Of a DNA stretch of 64,000 bases, positions 25,045-32,387 are shown in pieces. The notes below the pieces were generated by a model. That model made no database searches. It had not been told where the DNA came from and saw nothing but the letters and a program-made list of their open reading frames with translations. This stretch comes from Actinoplanes lobatus (GTDB lineage Bacteria; Actinomycetota; Actinomycetes; Mycobacteriales; Micromonosporaceae). The stretch is taken from assembly GCF_014205215.1 (NCBI RefSeq), contig NZ_JACHNC010000001.1, forward strand, positions 6,692,501-6,756,500. The letters run 5' to 3'. Both the position numbers and the translations under genes were made by a program. Within the stretch, counting starts at the first letter, position 1; the number at the start of each line of letters is the position of its first letter.

Positions 25045-25515
25045 TCAGCTCGCCGGGACCGCGGTGGCCGCGGCGGCGACCGCGACGACGCCGACCGGCT
25101 CGCCGTCGAGGACCAGCAGGGCACGGGTCGGCGGCTGCGAACTGCCGTGGTCGGCGGCCCAGGCGGTGATCGCTTTCTGCGTCCCGGCGGGCAGGATGAT
25201 CCGCTCGTCCTCACGAGTGGCGGTGACGGTGCCCTTGGGGCCGTCCAGGGAGGCGCACATCGCCGCGCCGGCGGATTCCACGTACCAGGAATCGAAGTCG
25301 CACGGCATCGAGAAGGAGCCGAACCAGCCGTCCTGCTCGCCGGGGGTCGCCGGGGTGGTCAGCTCGTCGTCGATCAGATACACCTGCACATCGGTGGCGC
25401 CCGCGGGCAGCTCGGCGGCCTGCGCTGGCCAGCCGAGCCACAGCACGAACGCGGTGACCAGTGTGCCGCCGGCGACGGCGCCCCAGATCGTGATGGGACC
25501 GGGTCGGAACTTCAT
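25045..25515 (-). CDS. Small exported or membrane-anchored hypothetical protein
   Basis: 156 aa from ATG 25515 (GAGGGAG upstream). One hydrophobic segment, ITIWGAVAGGTLVTAFVLWL at residues 8-27, with GWPAQAAEL following, looks like a signal peptide with an AQA cleavage site. The exported part is acidic, with two cysteines (MPCDFDSWYVESAGAAMCAS) that could form a disulfide, and ends in an alanine/valine-rich stretch. No family was recognised. A promoter module nearly identical in layout to that of the nearby two-component operon lies just upstream, so it is a likely target of that system. Confidence 0.78.
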   Translation of the reverse strand: MKFRPGPITIWGAVAGGTLVTAFVLWLGWPAQAAELPAGATDVQVYLIDDELTTPATPGEQDGWFGSFSMPCDFDSWYVESAGAAMCASLDGPKGTVTATREDERIILPAGTQKAITAWAADHGSSQPPTRALLVLDGEPVGVVAVAAAATAVPAS

Positions 25516-25554
25516 CAAGACTCCCTCTGTCGCTGTTGTGGAAGGTGCGGTTGC

Positions 25555-25890
25555 TCAGGTCCCGCTCACGGAAACGACGCTACGGGCGACGGCCCGCCCG
25601 GGCGTCCGTCCACGGTGCCGACCGGCCGTGGCACCGCGGTACCACGCGAGCAGGCAGCGCAGGCCACCCCGATGCGGGCAGCCGGCGAGATGGTGGTGCG
25701 CCCGCGCCGGCCGTCCCGGCGCCACTGCCGCGGCGAAACGCCGCGGATCACCGAAGGCTTCCAAAGGCGACTGCCCGGTACGACGGCAGTGGGCGCGCAC
25801 GTGGGCGATCAGCGGCGTGGAGGCGTGGTACCCGATGCCGCGGTCGGCCAGGGCGAACCGGGCCGGCAGTTCCCATTCGTCGAATTCCAC
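25555..25890 (-). CDS. Small HAAS-like helical protein, C-terminus doubtful
   Basis: GTG 25890 has AGGAAACACC upstream. Residues 1-60 (EFDEWELPARFALADRGIGY, IAHVRAHCRRTGQSPLEAFG, DPRRFAAAVAPG) resemble the HAAS-type helical domain, whose core reads VxxHcxxxGxSPxeAFGDPxxYA. After that the reading becomes arginine/glycine-rich and overlaps the conserved promoter module of the next gene, so the C-terminal 50 residues are probably not under protein-level selection. It may be a truncated gene. HAAS-like proteins often accompany PadR regulators, none of which is present here. Confidence 0.5.
   Translation of the reverse strand: MEFDEWELPARFALADRGIGYHASTPLIAHVRAHCRRTGQSPLEAFGDPRRFAAAVAPGRPARAHHHLAGCPHRGGLRCLLAWYRGATAGRHRGRTPGRAVARSVVSVSGT
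25567..25646 (-). promoter_or_regulatory. Promoter/operator module, copy 1
   Basis: About 58 of 80 bases match 27889-27968 without gaps. It contains the dyad GTGGCACCGCGGTACCAC (25628-25645, one mismatch pair) and, about 50 bp downstream on the minus strand, TAGCGT as a likely -10 followed by GTG. It lies upstream of the exported protein gene at 25515. Confidence 0.65.
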
Positions 25891-25972
25891 GGTGTTTCCT
25901 TCCACGTTTGTGGGCATGCCGAGGAGGACGTCGCGCGGGTGCGCACGCCTGGAGGTGGGGGAGTGGCCGGTG

Positions 25973-26623
25973 CTAGACCAGGCCGTGGGTGTGGGCCCAG
26001 ATCACCGCGTGGACACGGTCGCGGGCGCCGAGTTTGGCCAGGACCCGGCCGACGTGGGTCTTCACGGTCGACTCGGACAGGAACAGCTCGCCGGCGATCT
26101 CCGGATTGGACAGGCCCCGCCCGATGGCGATCAGGACCTCACGTTCCCGGCTGGTCAGTTCGCCGAGCAGAGCAGCACCGTCCGGGGTGGTGACCCGGCC
26201 GCCCTGGTAGTGGTCGAGCAGGGTGCGGGTGATCCGTGGAGACACGACCGCCTCGCCGCCGGCGACCGTACGGACGGCTCTGACCAATTCCGCCGACGGC
26301 GCGTCCTTGAGCAGGAATCCGCTGGCCCCGGCCCGCAGGCCGTTGAACGCGTACTCGTCGAGGTCGAAGGTGGTGAGGATCAGCACCCGGGTGCCGGGGC
26401 AGTGGGCGACGATGTCGCGGGTCGCCTCGATGCCGTCCATGATGGGCATCCGCACGTCCATGAGCACCACATCCGGGCGCAGGTCGCGGGCCATCAGCGC
26501 CCCGGCGCGGCCGTCGCCCGCCTCGCCGGCGATACGCAGCCCCGGCGTGGCGCCGAGGACCATGGCCATGCCCTCGCGCAGCAGCTCCTGGTCATCGACG
26601 AGCAGCAGGGTGATGTCAGTCAT
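25973..26623 (-). CDS. NarL/FixJ-family response regulator
   Basis: 216 aa from ATG 26623. The receiver domain has the acidic pair in LLLVDDQELLREGM, the phospho-accepting Asp in PDVVLMDVRMPIMDG, Thr in VLILTTFDLDEYAF and the Lys in GFLLKDAP. The LuxR-type helix-turn-helix follows: LTSREREVLIAIGRGLSNPE, IAGELFLSESTVKTHVGRVL, AKLGARDRVHAVIWAH. It overlaps the kinase gene by 8 nt, so the pair is translationally coupled. Probable targets are the two promoter modules described at 25567 and 27889. Confidence 0.96.
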   Translation of the reverse strand: MTDITLLLVDDQELLREGMAMVLGATPGLRIAGEAGDGRAGALMARDLRPDVVLMDVRMPIMDGIEATRDIVAHCPGTRVLILTTFDLDEYAFNGLRAGASGFLLKDAPSAELVRAVRTVAGGEAVVSPRITRTLLDHYQGGRVTTPDGAALLGELTSREREVLIAIGRGLSNPEIAGELFLSESTVKTHVGRVLAKLGARDRVHAVIWAHTHGLV

Positions 26624-27755
26624 CGGTTTCCTCGGTGGGGTGGGGCAGGGTGACCCGGACCGCCCAGCCGGAGGCTTCGCGGCCGGCTTCGACCGTGCCG
26701 CCGTAGAGGGCGGCCCGTTCGCGGAGCGCGTTCAGGCCCTGTTCGCTGCCGACCGACGGGGCCGGGCCGGCGCCGTGGCCGTCGTCGAGGACGGTGATCC
26801 GGATCGGGTCGCCGCTGTAGTCGAGGTCGACGAGTACCTCGGTGGGTTCCTCGGCGTAGCGCAGCGCGTTGGTCAGCGCCTCCTGCACGCTGCGGAACAC
26901 CACCCGTTGCAGGCCCAGCGATCGCGGGCCGGGGCCGTGCCGCCGTACCGTCACCGGCAGGCCGGCGATGCGGAACGTCTCGATCAGCGTCTCCAGGTCG
27001 CCGGGCACGTCGGGGCTGCCGTCGTGCAGCACGCCGAGCAGCCGGCGCATGTCCTTCATCGCCTCCCGGCCCAGGTCGGCGGCCCGTTGGACGGCCCGCC
27101 GGGACCGTTGCGGGTCGCTGTCGGCCACCGCCGTCGCCCCGTCGGCCAGCCGCACCATGATGGTCAGGTTGTGCGCGACGATGTCGTGCAGGTCGTGGGC
27201 GATCCGGGCGCGTTCGCGGGCCGCCGCCAGCAGACCCTCCTGCTCCTTCTCGCGGGCCAGTCGGGCGGCCCGGTCGAGCAGCGCCCCCACGTACCGGCGG
27301 CGGGCGGCGACGTTCGCGCCGATCAGCACCGATGCCACCACCGTGACGCCGTAGAAGAACAGGAACCAGCCCAGGCCGTCCCGGCCGGAACGGTGGATCG
27401 TCTCGGCGCCCAGCACCGCGAGCGAGCCGACGGTGCCGACCGTGGCCGAGTGCAGCGACCGGTGCGCGGCCAGCGAATACATCGCCACCGCGTAGGGCGC
27501 CACCATCACCCCGCCGGTCAGGGCGTCACCGGCGACCACCACCGCGAGCACCGCCCACGGCTCCCGGCGCCGCCAGATCAGCGACAGCGCGGCGATCGTG
27601 TCGGCGGCGAGCAGCCACCAGTCCGGCTGACCGGGACCCCACCGCAGCAGGTCGACGCCGGCCCCGGCGACCAGGCAGAAGCCGACGACGACGCCGGTGC
27701 CCAGGCGGGGATGCCGCGCCCAGAAGGCCCGCGACGCACCCGGTGCCGGTTCCAC
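26616..27755 (-). CDS. DesK-type sensor histidine kinase
   Basis: 379 aa. GTG 27755 is chosen because it follows the stop of a small upstream frame by one base (TGA-C-GTG); an upstream start at 27788 is possible. The N-terminal 150 residues hold four or five hydrophobic segments and no large extracellular domain. The dimerisation/phosphoacceptor region is ARIAHDLHDIVAHNLTIMVR (His in the HDLHD motif of HisKA_3). The ATPase domain has VQEALTNALRYAEEPTEV (N-box), LDDGHGAG (G1) and GLNALRERAALYGGTVEAG (G2). It probably senses membrane or cell-wall stress. Confidence 0.93.
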   Translation of the reverse strand: MEPAPGASRAFWARHPRLGTGVVVGFCLVAGAGVDLLRWGPGQPDWWLLAADTIAALSLIWRRREPWAVLAVVVAGDALTGGVMVAPYAVAMYSLAAHRSLHSATVGTVGSLAVLGAETIHRSGRDGLGWFLFFYGVTVVASVLIGANVAARRRYVGALLDRAARLAREKEQEGLLAAARERARIAHDLHDIVAHNLTIMVRLADGATAVADSDPQRSRRAVQRAADLGREAMKDMRRLLGVLHDGSPDVPGDLETLIETFRIAGLPVTVRRHGPGPRSLGLQRVVFRSVQEALTNALRYAEEPTEVLVDLDYSGDPIRITVLDDGHGAGPAPSVGSEQGLNALRERAALYGGTVEAGREASGWAVRVTLPHPTEETDD

Positions 27756-27756
27756 G

Positions 27757-27891
27757 TCAGGCCGCCCGGCGAGCAACGGCGAACACAAACGGGGCCATGA
27801 GCACGCAGTATCCGATCTCGACGGCCGACCGTCGCCGAAATGTGCCGCACGGCACCCCGTACGCCTTCGGCGGTTGATGAATCTCGATCAC
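27757..27891 (-). CDS. Possible 44-aa leaderless ORF before the histidine kinase
   Basis: GTG 27891 lies 7 bases after TAGCGT, a candidate -10 element, so a transcript could begin at this codon. The frame reads VIEIHQPPKAYG, then a mixed region and a hydrophobic end (YCVLMAPFVFAVARRAA), and stops one base before the kinase GTG. It might couple translation of the kinase or be non-functional. No homologue is known to me. Confidence 0.4.
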   Translation of the reverse strand: MIEIHQPPKAYGVPCGTFRRRSAVEIGYCVLMAPFVFAVARRAA

Positions 27892-27968
27892 GCTGACGAC
27901 GCTACGCAGGCCGTGCCCGCCCGCCATCCGACCGCGGTGCCCACCGGCTGTGGTACCGGGGTACCAGC
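27889..27968 (-). promoter_or_regulatory. Promoter/operator module, copy 2 (two-component operon)
   Basis: It contains the perfect palindrome TGGTACCGGGGTACCA (27951-27966) at the same distance from a TAGCGT -10-like element and a GTG as in copy 1. The 61-bp spacing between the dyad and the conserved CAC (GTG) is identical in both copies. Confidence 0.68.
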
Positions 27969-28064
27969 GTCGCGACGCTTTCGAAAAAGAAGTTCGCGGA
28001 CGCGGGAACATCCGTGCCCGCACGCCTCTCTGATCATCAACGAACAGAGCAGGGAGGCAAAGAG

Positions 28065-28607
28065 ATGACCGAGTACATGGACAACAACGCCGACGGCTAC
28101 TACGAGACGCTGGTCGCTGACACCGACGCCGACGGCCACTACGAGACCGTGGTCGCCGACATGAATGCGGACGGCACCTACGACGTGGCCGCTATGGACA
28201 CCAACGGTGACGACATGGTCGACCGCGTGGCCGCTGACCTCGACGGCGACGACATCGCGGAGAGCTTCTTCGCCGACCGTGACGTCGACGGCCTGTTCGA
28301 CGCCGCCGGTGTCGACACCGACGGCAACGGGGTCGTCGACTACACCGTCCTGGATGACGACGCCGATGGCATCATCGACATGGAGATCATCGACGCTGAC
28401 GAGAACGGTGTCGACGACGCGGCCGAGGCAGCCCCGGCCGCCGGCTACACGACGGTCGACGGCGCGCCGAACTACGACGATGTCCCAGGCGTGATCCTCG
28501 AGATCACCGACGAGACCGGCCAGGACACCGCCGGCACGCCGGACAGCGACGGCGACACCGTCGCAGATGACCTCGACGCCGCGCCCGCCGACGCACGACG
28601 ATCCTGA
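28065..28607 (+). CDS. Acidic protein with EF-hand/thrombospondin-type-3-like repeats
   Basis: 180 aa from ATG 28065 (GGGAGGCAAAGAG upstream). The protein is an array of about ten short units of the form D-x-D/N-x-DG-x-x-D/E, for example NNADGYYETLVADTDADGHY and DTDGNGVVDYTVLDDDADGI, repeating roughly every 10-12 residues, and ends in DSDGDTVADDLDAAPAD. This spacing of acidic residues is that of calcium-binding loops. There is no signal peptide or membrane segment, and basic residues are nearly absent. It might buffer calcium or act as a scaffold. It stands alone, divergent from the two-component operon. Confidence 0.85.
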   Translation: MTEYMDNNADGYYETLVADTDADGHYETVVADMNADGTYDVAAMDTNGDDMVDRVAADLDGDDIAESFFADRDVDGLFDAAGVDTDGNGVVDYTVLDDDADGIIDMEIIDADENGVDDAAEAAPAAGYTTVDGAPNYDDVPGVILEITDETGQDTAGTPDSDGDTVADDLDAAPADARRS

Positions 28608-28643
28608 CCGCCGTGCGCCTCGACCGGCCGGCACCTGCTGTAT

Positions 28644-28680
28644 GACGATCCGGGAATGCGAACCGCATTCCCGGATCGTC
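28644..28680. terminator. Bidirectional hairpin terminator
   Basis: A perfect 16-bp stem (GACGATCCGGGAATGC with its complement) around a 5-nt loop lies between the acidic repeat gene and the converging monooxygenase, and overlaps the first two bases of the latter's stop codon. Confidence 0.9.
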
Positions 28681-29845
28681 AGGGCCGCCCGGTAGCCCGG
28701 AGCTGTGCGGGTTCGTGGCTGTACAGCCACGCGGTGGCCTTCTCGTAGAACAAAGGTAAGAACATGCGCATGAGCAGGTCCTGCATCCGGCGTTTGACCG
28801 GTCCTGCCTTCTTGATGCCGCGGTTGTCCTCGGCCGCGTCCAGCAGTTTGACGATCCGTGGCCGCCGCTGCGCGTCGTAGGCCTTCAGCGCGTTGGCGAC
28901 CGTCGGCTCCGTCAGCAGCGCGGCGGCAATCGCGAGCGCGTCCTCGATCGCCATCGAGGCGCCCTGGCCCGCACCGACCGGGTGGGCGGCATCGCCGATG
29001 AGTACGGTCCGGTCGCTGTGCCAGGTCGCCACAGGATCGAGCGCCTGGAAGATGACGGGAGGGTGTAGCCGGGTGGTCGCGGCGATGACCGCCGACGGCA
29101 CGTTCTCGTCCTGGTAGAGCCGCGCTGTGCGCCGCAGCCATTCCGTGTCCGGCACGCCGTTGCGGTCCGGCTCGATCGGGTCGGCGATCTGCGCCTGCCA
29201 CCACACCTCGCCGTTGTCGGCGGCCAGATGGATGAAGGCACCGTTGCGGGCGAAGGTCATGTTGAACACCCCTGGCTCAACCACGTCCATGCTGGACACA
29301 CCGGAGATCGCATAGAGCCCGGCGTACTCGGGCCGGGGCGCGGCCGGGTCAAGCTGTGCGCGGACCGTCGACCAGATGCCGTCGGCCGAGACCAGCAGGT
29401 CGGCGCTGTCGCGTAGGCCACTGGCGAACTCTGCGGTCACTCCGTCAGCCGTCTCGGTCACCGCGACGGCACGCTCGCCGGTGACGATCTGCGCCCCGGC
29501 GATGACGGCCGCGTCTCGCAGTGCCGCCACCAGGCGCCCGCGCATGAGGGTGACGCTGTGGAGCGTGTCCGCACTGCCCCTGCCGCGTGGCACGTCGCCG
29601 AGCAGGCGGCCACCGGCCGACCACATCCGCTGCCTCGGTATGTCAACGCCCGCCGCCTGGACCTGCGCCAGGCAACCGAGCACGCCCAGGCCGCGCAGGC
29701 CGTTGCTGGCCAGGCTGACGAACGAGCCGATGTCACCGGCGGGATCCTCGTACGCCTCGTAGACGGTGACGTCGACGCCGATGTGACGCAGCGCGAGAGC
29801 TGCCGCGGCTCCGGCGACACCGCCGCCGATGATGATCGTTCGCAT
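28679..29845 (-). CDS. FAD-dependent monooxygenase (TetX/PHBH-like)
   Basis: 388 aa from ATG 29845. The FAD-binding Rossmann motif TIIIGGGVAGAAAALALRHI begins at residue 3, with DVTVYEAYEDP at its end. The middle has ADLLVSADGIWSTVRAQLDP (DG motif), and the C-terminal half VLIGDAAHPVGAGQGASMAI, the GD motif that contacts FAD ribityl. This is the class A flavoprotein hydroxylase pattern, close to TetX-like and salicylate-hydroxylase-like enzymes. The substrate is unknown. Two TTCACTGAA elements just upstream suggest control by an unlinked repressor. Confidence 0.93.
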   Translation of the reverse strand: MRTIIIGGGVAGAAAALALRHIGVDVTVYEAYEDPAGDIGSFVSLASNGLRGLGVLGCLAQVQAAGVDIPRQRMWSAGGRLLGDVPRGRGSADTLHSVTLMRGRLVAALRDAAVIAGAQIVTGERAVAVTETADGVTAEFASGLRDSADLLVSADGIWSTVRAQLDPAAPRPEYAGLYAISGVSSMDVVEPGVFNMTFARNGAFIHLAADNGEVWWQAQIADPIEPDRNGVPDTEWLRRTARLYQDENVPSAVIAATTRLHPPVIFQALDPVATWHSDRTVLIGDAAHPVGAGQGASMAIEDALAIAAALLTEPTVANALKAYDAQRRPRIVKLLDAAEDNRGIKKAGPVKRRMQDLLMRMFLPLFYEKATAWLYSHEPAQLRATGRP

Positions 29846-29868
29846 GGGAAGCACCCCCTGAATGACGA

Positions 29869-29892
29869 TTCACTGAATATGAGTTCACTGAA
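29869..29892. promoter_or_regulatory. Tandem TTCACTGAA elements upstream of monooxygenase
   Basis: TTCACTGAA occurs at 29869-29877 and again at 29884-29892, a 15-bp period. Each copy is itself an odd palindrome. They lie 24-47 bp before the monooxygenase start. No regulator gene is adjacent. Confidence 0.55.
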
Positions 29893-30022
29893 GTATGTTC
29901 GATATGCCGGCTGCGATCAACCAGGTTGCGCGGAAGGGCTGGCTCGGCGGCGACGGCCAGTCAGGCCTGCTCCCGGCTCAACGAATGCAGCCGCAACCGC
30001 TCGAGCCCAAGCACGGCCTGGC

Positions 30023-30442
30023 TCATCCGGCAAGCCCGTTGTCAGCCAGCCACTGCGGGTCCGGTGCCACCATCTGCAGCACCTCCACCAGCAACCCGTC
30101 CGGCCCCGCGACCTGGAACCGGCGCTGCCCCCACCCCTCGGTCGTCAACGGCATCACCACCTCCAACTCGGCCGAGCGGAGCCGCTCGAACTCGGCGTCC
30201 ACGTCGGCGACCAGGAATGCCAACAGCGTGCCGACGACCGTCGCGCTGCGGGTCGCCTGCGGCCAGGACTCGTGGTCCCGCTGGACGAAGTCCAGGCTCA
30301 CGTTCGGGTGGTCGGCGTGCTGTGTGTTCACGTACCAGCCCAGATCGATACCGACCTTGAACCCGAGGTGCTGAACAAACCATGCCGCACTCGCAGCAGG
30401 ACTCTCGGCGGCAACCGCCGTGCCTATCAAACTGAACCGCAC
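30023..30442 (-). CDS. VOC-superfamily (glyoxalase/bleomycin-resistance-type) protein
   Basis: 139 aa from GTG 30442. It has the paired beta-alpha-beta-beta-beta layout: AAWFVQHLGFKVGIDLGWYV in the first half, and VVGTLLAFLVADVDAEFERL, then TEGWGQRRFQVAGPDGLLVE in the second. The last metal-type Glu is in LLVEVLQ. This fits small VOC proteins with unknown ligands. It follows the monooxygenase promoter region on the same strand, 130 bp away, with a separate start. About 130 bp after its stop are the TTCACTGAA elements. Confidence 0.88.
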   Translation of the reverse strand: MRFSLIGTAVAAESPAASAAWFVQHLGFKVGIDLGWYVNTQHADHPNVSLDFVQRDHESWPQATRSATVVGTLLAFLVADVDAEFERLRSAELEVVMPLTTEGWGQRRFQVAGPDGLLVEVLQMVAPDPQWLADNGLAG

Positions 30443-30755
30443 AAGGCCTCCCGTATCGTGGCCGCCGCAATTCCTTCACGCCCGGCCGTGTTGACCTCCC
30501 CAGAATGGCCAGCCACGCCACAACCACCAACGACGAAGAACGCAACAAGCCATAACCCACCGGTTATCGAGTACGGGCTGCCGGGGACTGTACAAATTGG
30601 GTGCGTAACACGAACCACATCGAATTCGCCTGCTGGTCCTCCATGAGGTTCATGATCGGTGAACGGGCCGGACGAGTCTGCCGCAGTTCCTCGGCGCGGG
30701 CGTGATCGCTTGACCGTACGGGGGATGATGGCTGTCCTGATCATGGAGGTGGCGG
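30443..30755. other. Intergenic region without recognised gene
   Basis: These 313 bp separate divergent genes (VOC protein and a membrane protein). No frame shows a plausible start with a ribosome-binding site and coding character. The only clear signal is the GGAGGTGGCGG site of the membrane protein at its right end. Confidence 0.5.
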
Positions 30756-31574
30756 GTGTCCTGGCCAGCGCTCGACGAGCATGAGAACGGCGCGCTGGTC
30801 TGGACGTGGCCGCTCACCCTGATCGCGTCGGTGGCGGGCGCCGTTCTACTGGCCGCCGGGCTGCTGTCGATGCGGGTCTTCCCGGCGTCCGAGCCGGTGA
30901 CCGGCGTCGTCGCGGGCGTCGGCGGCGTCGCGATCGTCGTCGCGGTGGCCGGATTCATCGCCTCAACACTGGAACTGCGGTACGCCGACGTTCCGCTGGC
31001 CCAGCCGCCCCGGCCCGGGGATCCGCCGGGACACAGCGCGCGCAGGCGCCGGTCGCTGCGCCGGCGCAGCGGTGTCGCCTATGCCGGCGCGGCGGTCTGC
31101 TCCACCCTCGCTGTGCCCGCGGTGGCCTACGGCGGGCGGTTCGACCTTCTTCCGCTGTCGTTCGCGGTCCTGTCGGTGGGCGCGTGCGCCCTGCTCGGCC
31201 CCGCCGCCCGGTTCGTCGTCACCCCGGAGTACCTGCACCTCGACTCCGCGCTGTACCGGATCAGCGTGCCGCGGCGCCTGATCGGGGAGTTCGAGCGATC
31301 CGGTACCGAGATCCGGCTGCGGCTCACCGACGGCGACTTCACCGATGTGCGGGTGGACTCGCCGATCTGGGATCTCGGCGACGGTCGCATCTGGCGATTG
31401 AACTCACGATGCCAAGTGCGCACCACCGCCCGGCTCGCGGCCATGCTGCGCGCGGTTCCCGCCGCTGCCGGCGCCGGCAGCGGCGTCGTCACCCGCATGC
31501 GGGTCGGCACGCTCGCCTTCGCGGCTGTCACCGCGCTGGCCGCCATCACGTTGTTCGGCGTGGCCCTGTATTGA
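30756..31574 (+). CDS. Membrane protein with PH-like domain
   Basis: 272 aa from GTG 30756 (GGAGGTGGCGG). Hydrophobic segments: about 17-40 (LTLIASVAGAVLLAAGLL), 50-72 (VVAGVGGVAIVVAVAGFIAS), 108-150 in two parts, and a last one at 250-270 (LAFAAVTALAAITLFGVALY). Between them is a soluble part, FVVTPEYLHLDSALYRISVP, then RRLIGEFERSGTEIRLRLTD, which has the strand pattern of bacterial PH/YdbT-like domains. No enzymatic motif is present. It faces the ECF sigma gene tail to tail. Confidence 0.82.
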   Translation: MSWPALDEHENGALVWTWPLTLIASVAGAVLLAAGLLSMRVFPASEPVTGVVAGVGGVAIVVAVAGFIASTLELRYADVPLAQPPRPGDPPGHSARRRRSLRRRSGVAYAGAAVCSTLAVPAVAYGGRFDLLPLSFAVLSVGACALLGPAARFVVTPEYLHLDSALYRISVPRRLIGEFERSGTEIRLRLTDGDFTDVRVDSPIWDLGDGRIWRLNSRCQVRTTARLAAMLRAVPAAAGAGSGVVTRMRVGTLAFAAVTALAAITLFGVALY

Positions 31575-31835
31575 GCAGCCGACGTCCTGTCCCGTCCGGT
31601 CGGCGCGCTTGCTGCCCGCTCCGTCCATTGCCGCGCCCGCCGGGCGTAGATCGGTCGGCACGGGCCGGAGTGGGCAGCGAGATCGCGCTGACCGGACGGG
31701 ACGGCCCTGATGAGAACAGGACGGCGTCACGCGTACCGGGAAGGGGCGGAAGCGACAGACGGACCTCGACCACGAAAGGTCTCCAGCGACGCGGTCCCGA
31801 AGGTCGGTAAACGTCTTACCTGCGAAAACAGCCGA

Positions 31836-32387
31836 TCAGCCGGCGCGCAGCAACGCGACCATGCTGGCACGCGCCCGGTACAGGCGGCTCTTGACCGTCT
31901 GCACACCGACGTTCTGGTGGGCGGCGATCTCCTCGTAGCTCAGCTCGCCGTACTCGCGCAGCACCAGCGCGGTCCGGAACGGTTCGGGCACCTGCGACAG
32001 GGCCGCCTGGACCCGGTCCCGTTCGGCGTGCTGGTCGGCGTGGTCGTCGACCACGATCAGGTAGTCGTGTTCGTCGACGGCGAACGGGGTGTCCCGGCGG
32101 CGGCGGACGACGGCGAGCGCCGCGTTCGCGGCGATCCGGTACAGCCAGGTGCTGAACCGGGCGTCCTGCCGGAAGCTGCCGAGATGCTGCCAGGCGGCCA
32201 TGAGCGCGTCCTGGAGGGCGTCCTCCGCGTCCGCGTGGTTGCCGGTCAGCCGCAGGCAGATGGCCCACACGCGGGTACGGCATGCGCCGGCCAGTGTCGC
32301 GAAGGCGGCGCTGTCGCCGGCGCGTGCCCGCGCGACGAGGGCGGCGTCGCCGTCCGGCCCGGGTACCTGCGCTCCGGCGGCGGTCAT
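31836..32387 (-). CDS. ECF-family RNA polymerase sigma factor
   Basis: 183 aa from ATG 32387, whose ATGA overlaps the stop of the IniC-like gene. Region 2 is DAALVARARAGDSAAFATLA through LTGNHADAEDALQDALMAAW, LGSFRQDARFSTWLYRIAAN; region 4 is VPEPFRTALVLREYGELSYE, EIAAHQNVGVQTVKSRLYRA. It ends shortly after region 4 (LLRAG), with no C-terminal sensor domain and no adjacent zinc-binding anti-sigma factor. As the last gene of the IniA/IniC-like operon it could transcribe the operon itself or wider envelope-stress genes, with activity governed by the co-encoded proteins. That is inference. Confidence 0.93.
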   Translation of the reverse strand: MTAAGAQVPGPDGDAALVARARAGDSAAFATLAGACRTRVWAICLRLTGNHADAEDALQDALMAAWQHLGSFRQDARFSTWLYRIAANAALAVVRRRRDTPFAVDEHDYLIVVDDHADQHAERDRVQAALSQVPEPFRTALVLREYGELSYEEIAAHQNVGVQTVKSRLYRARASMVALLRAG

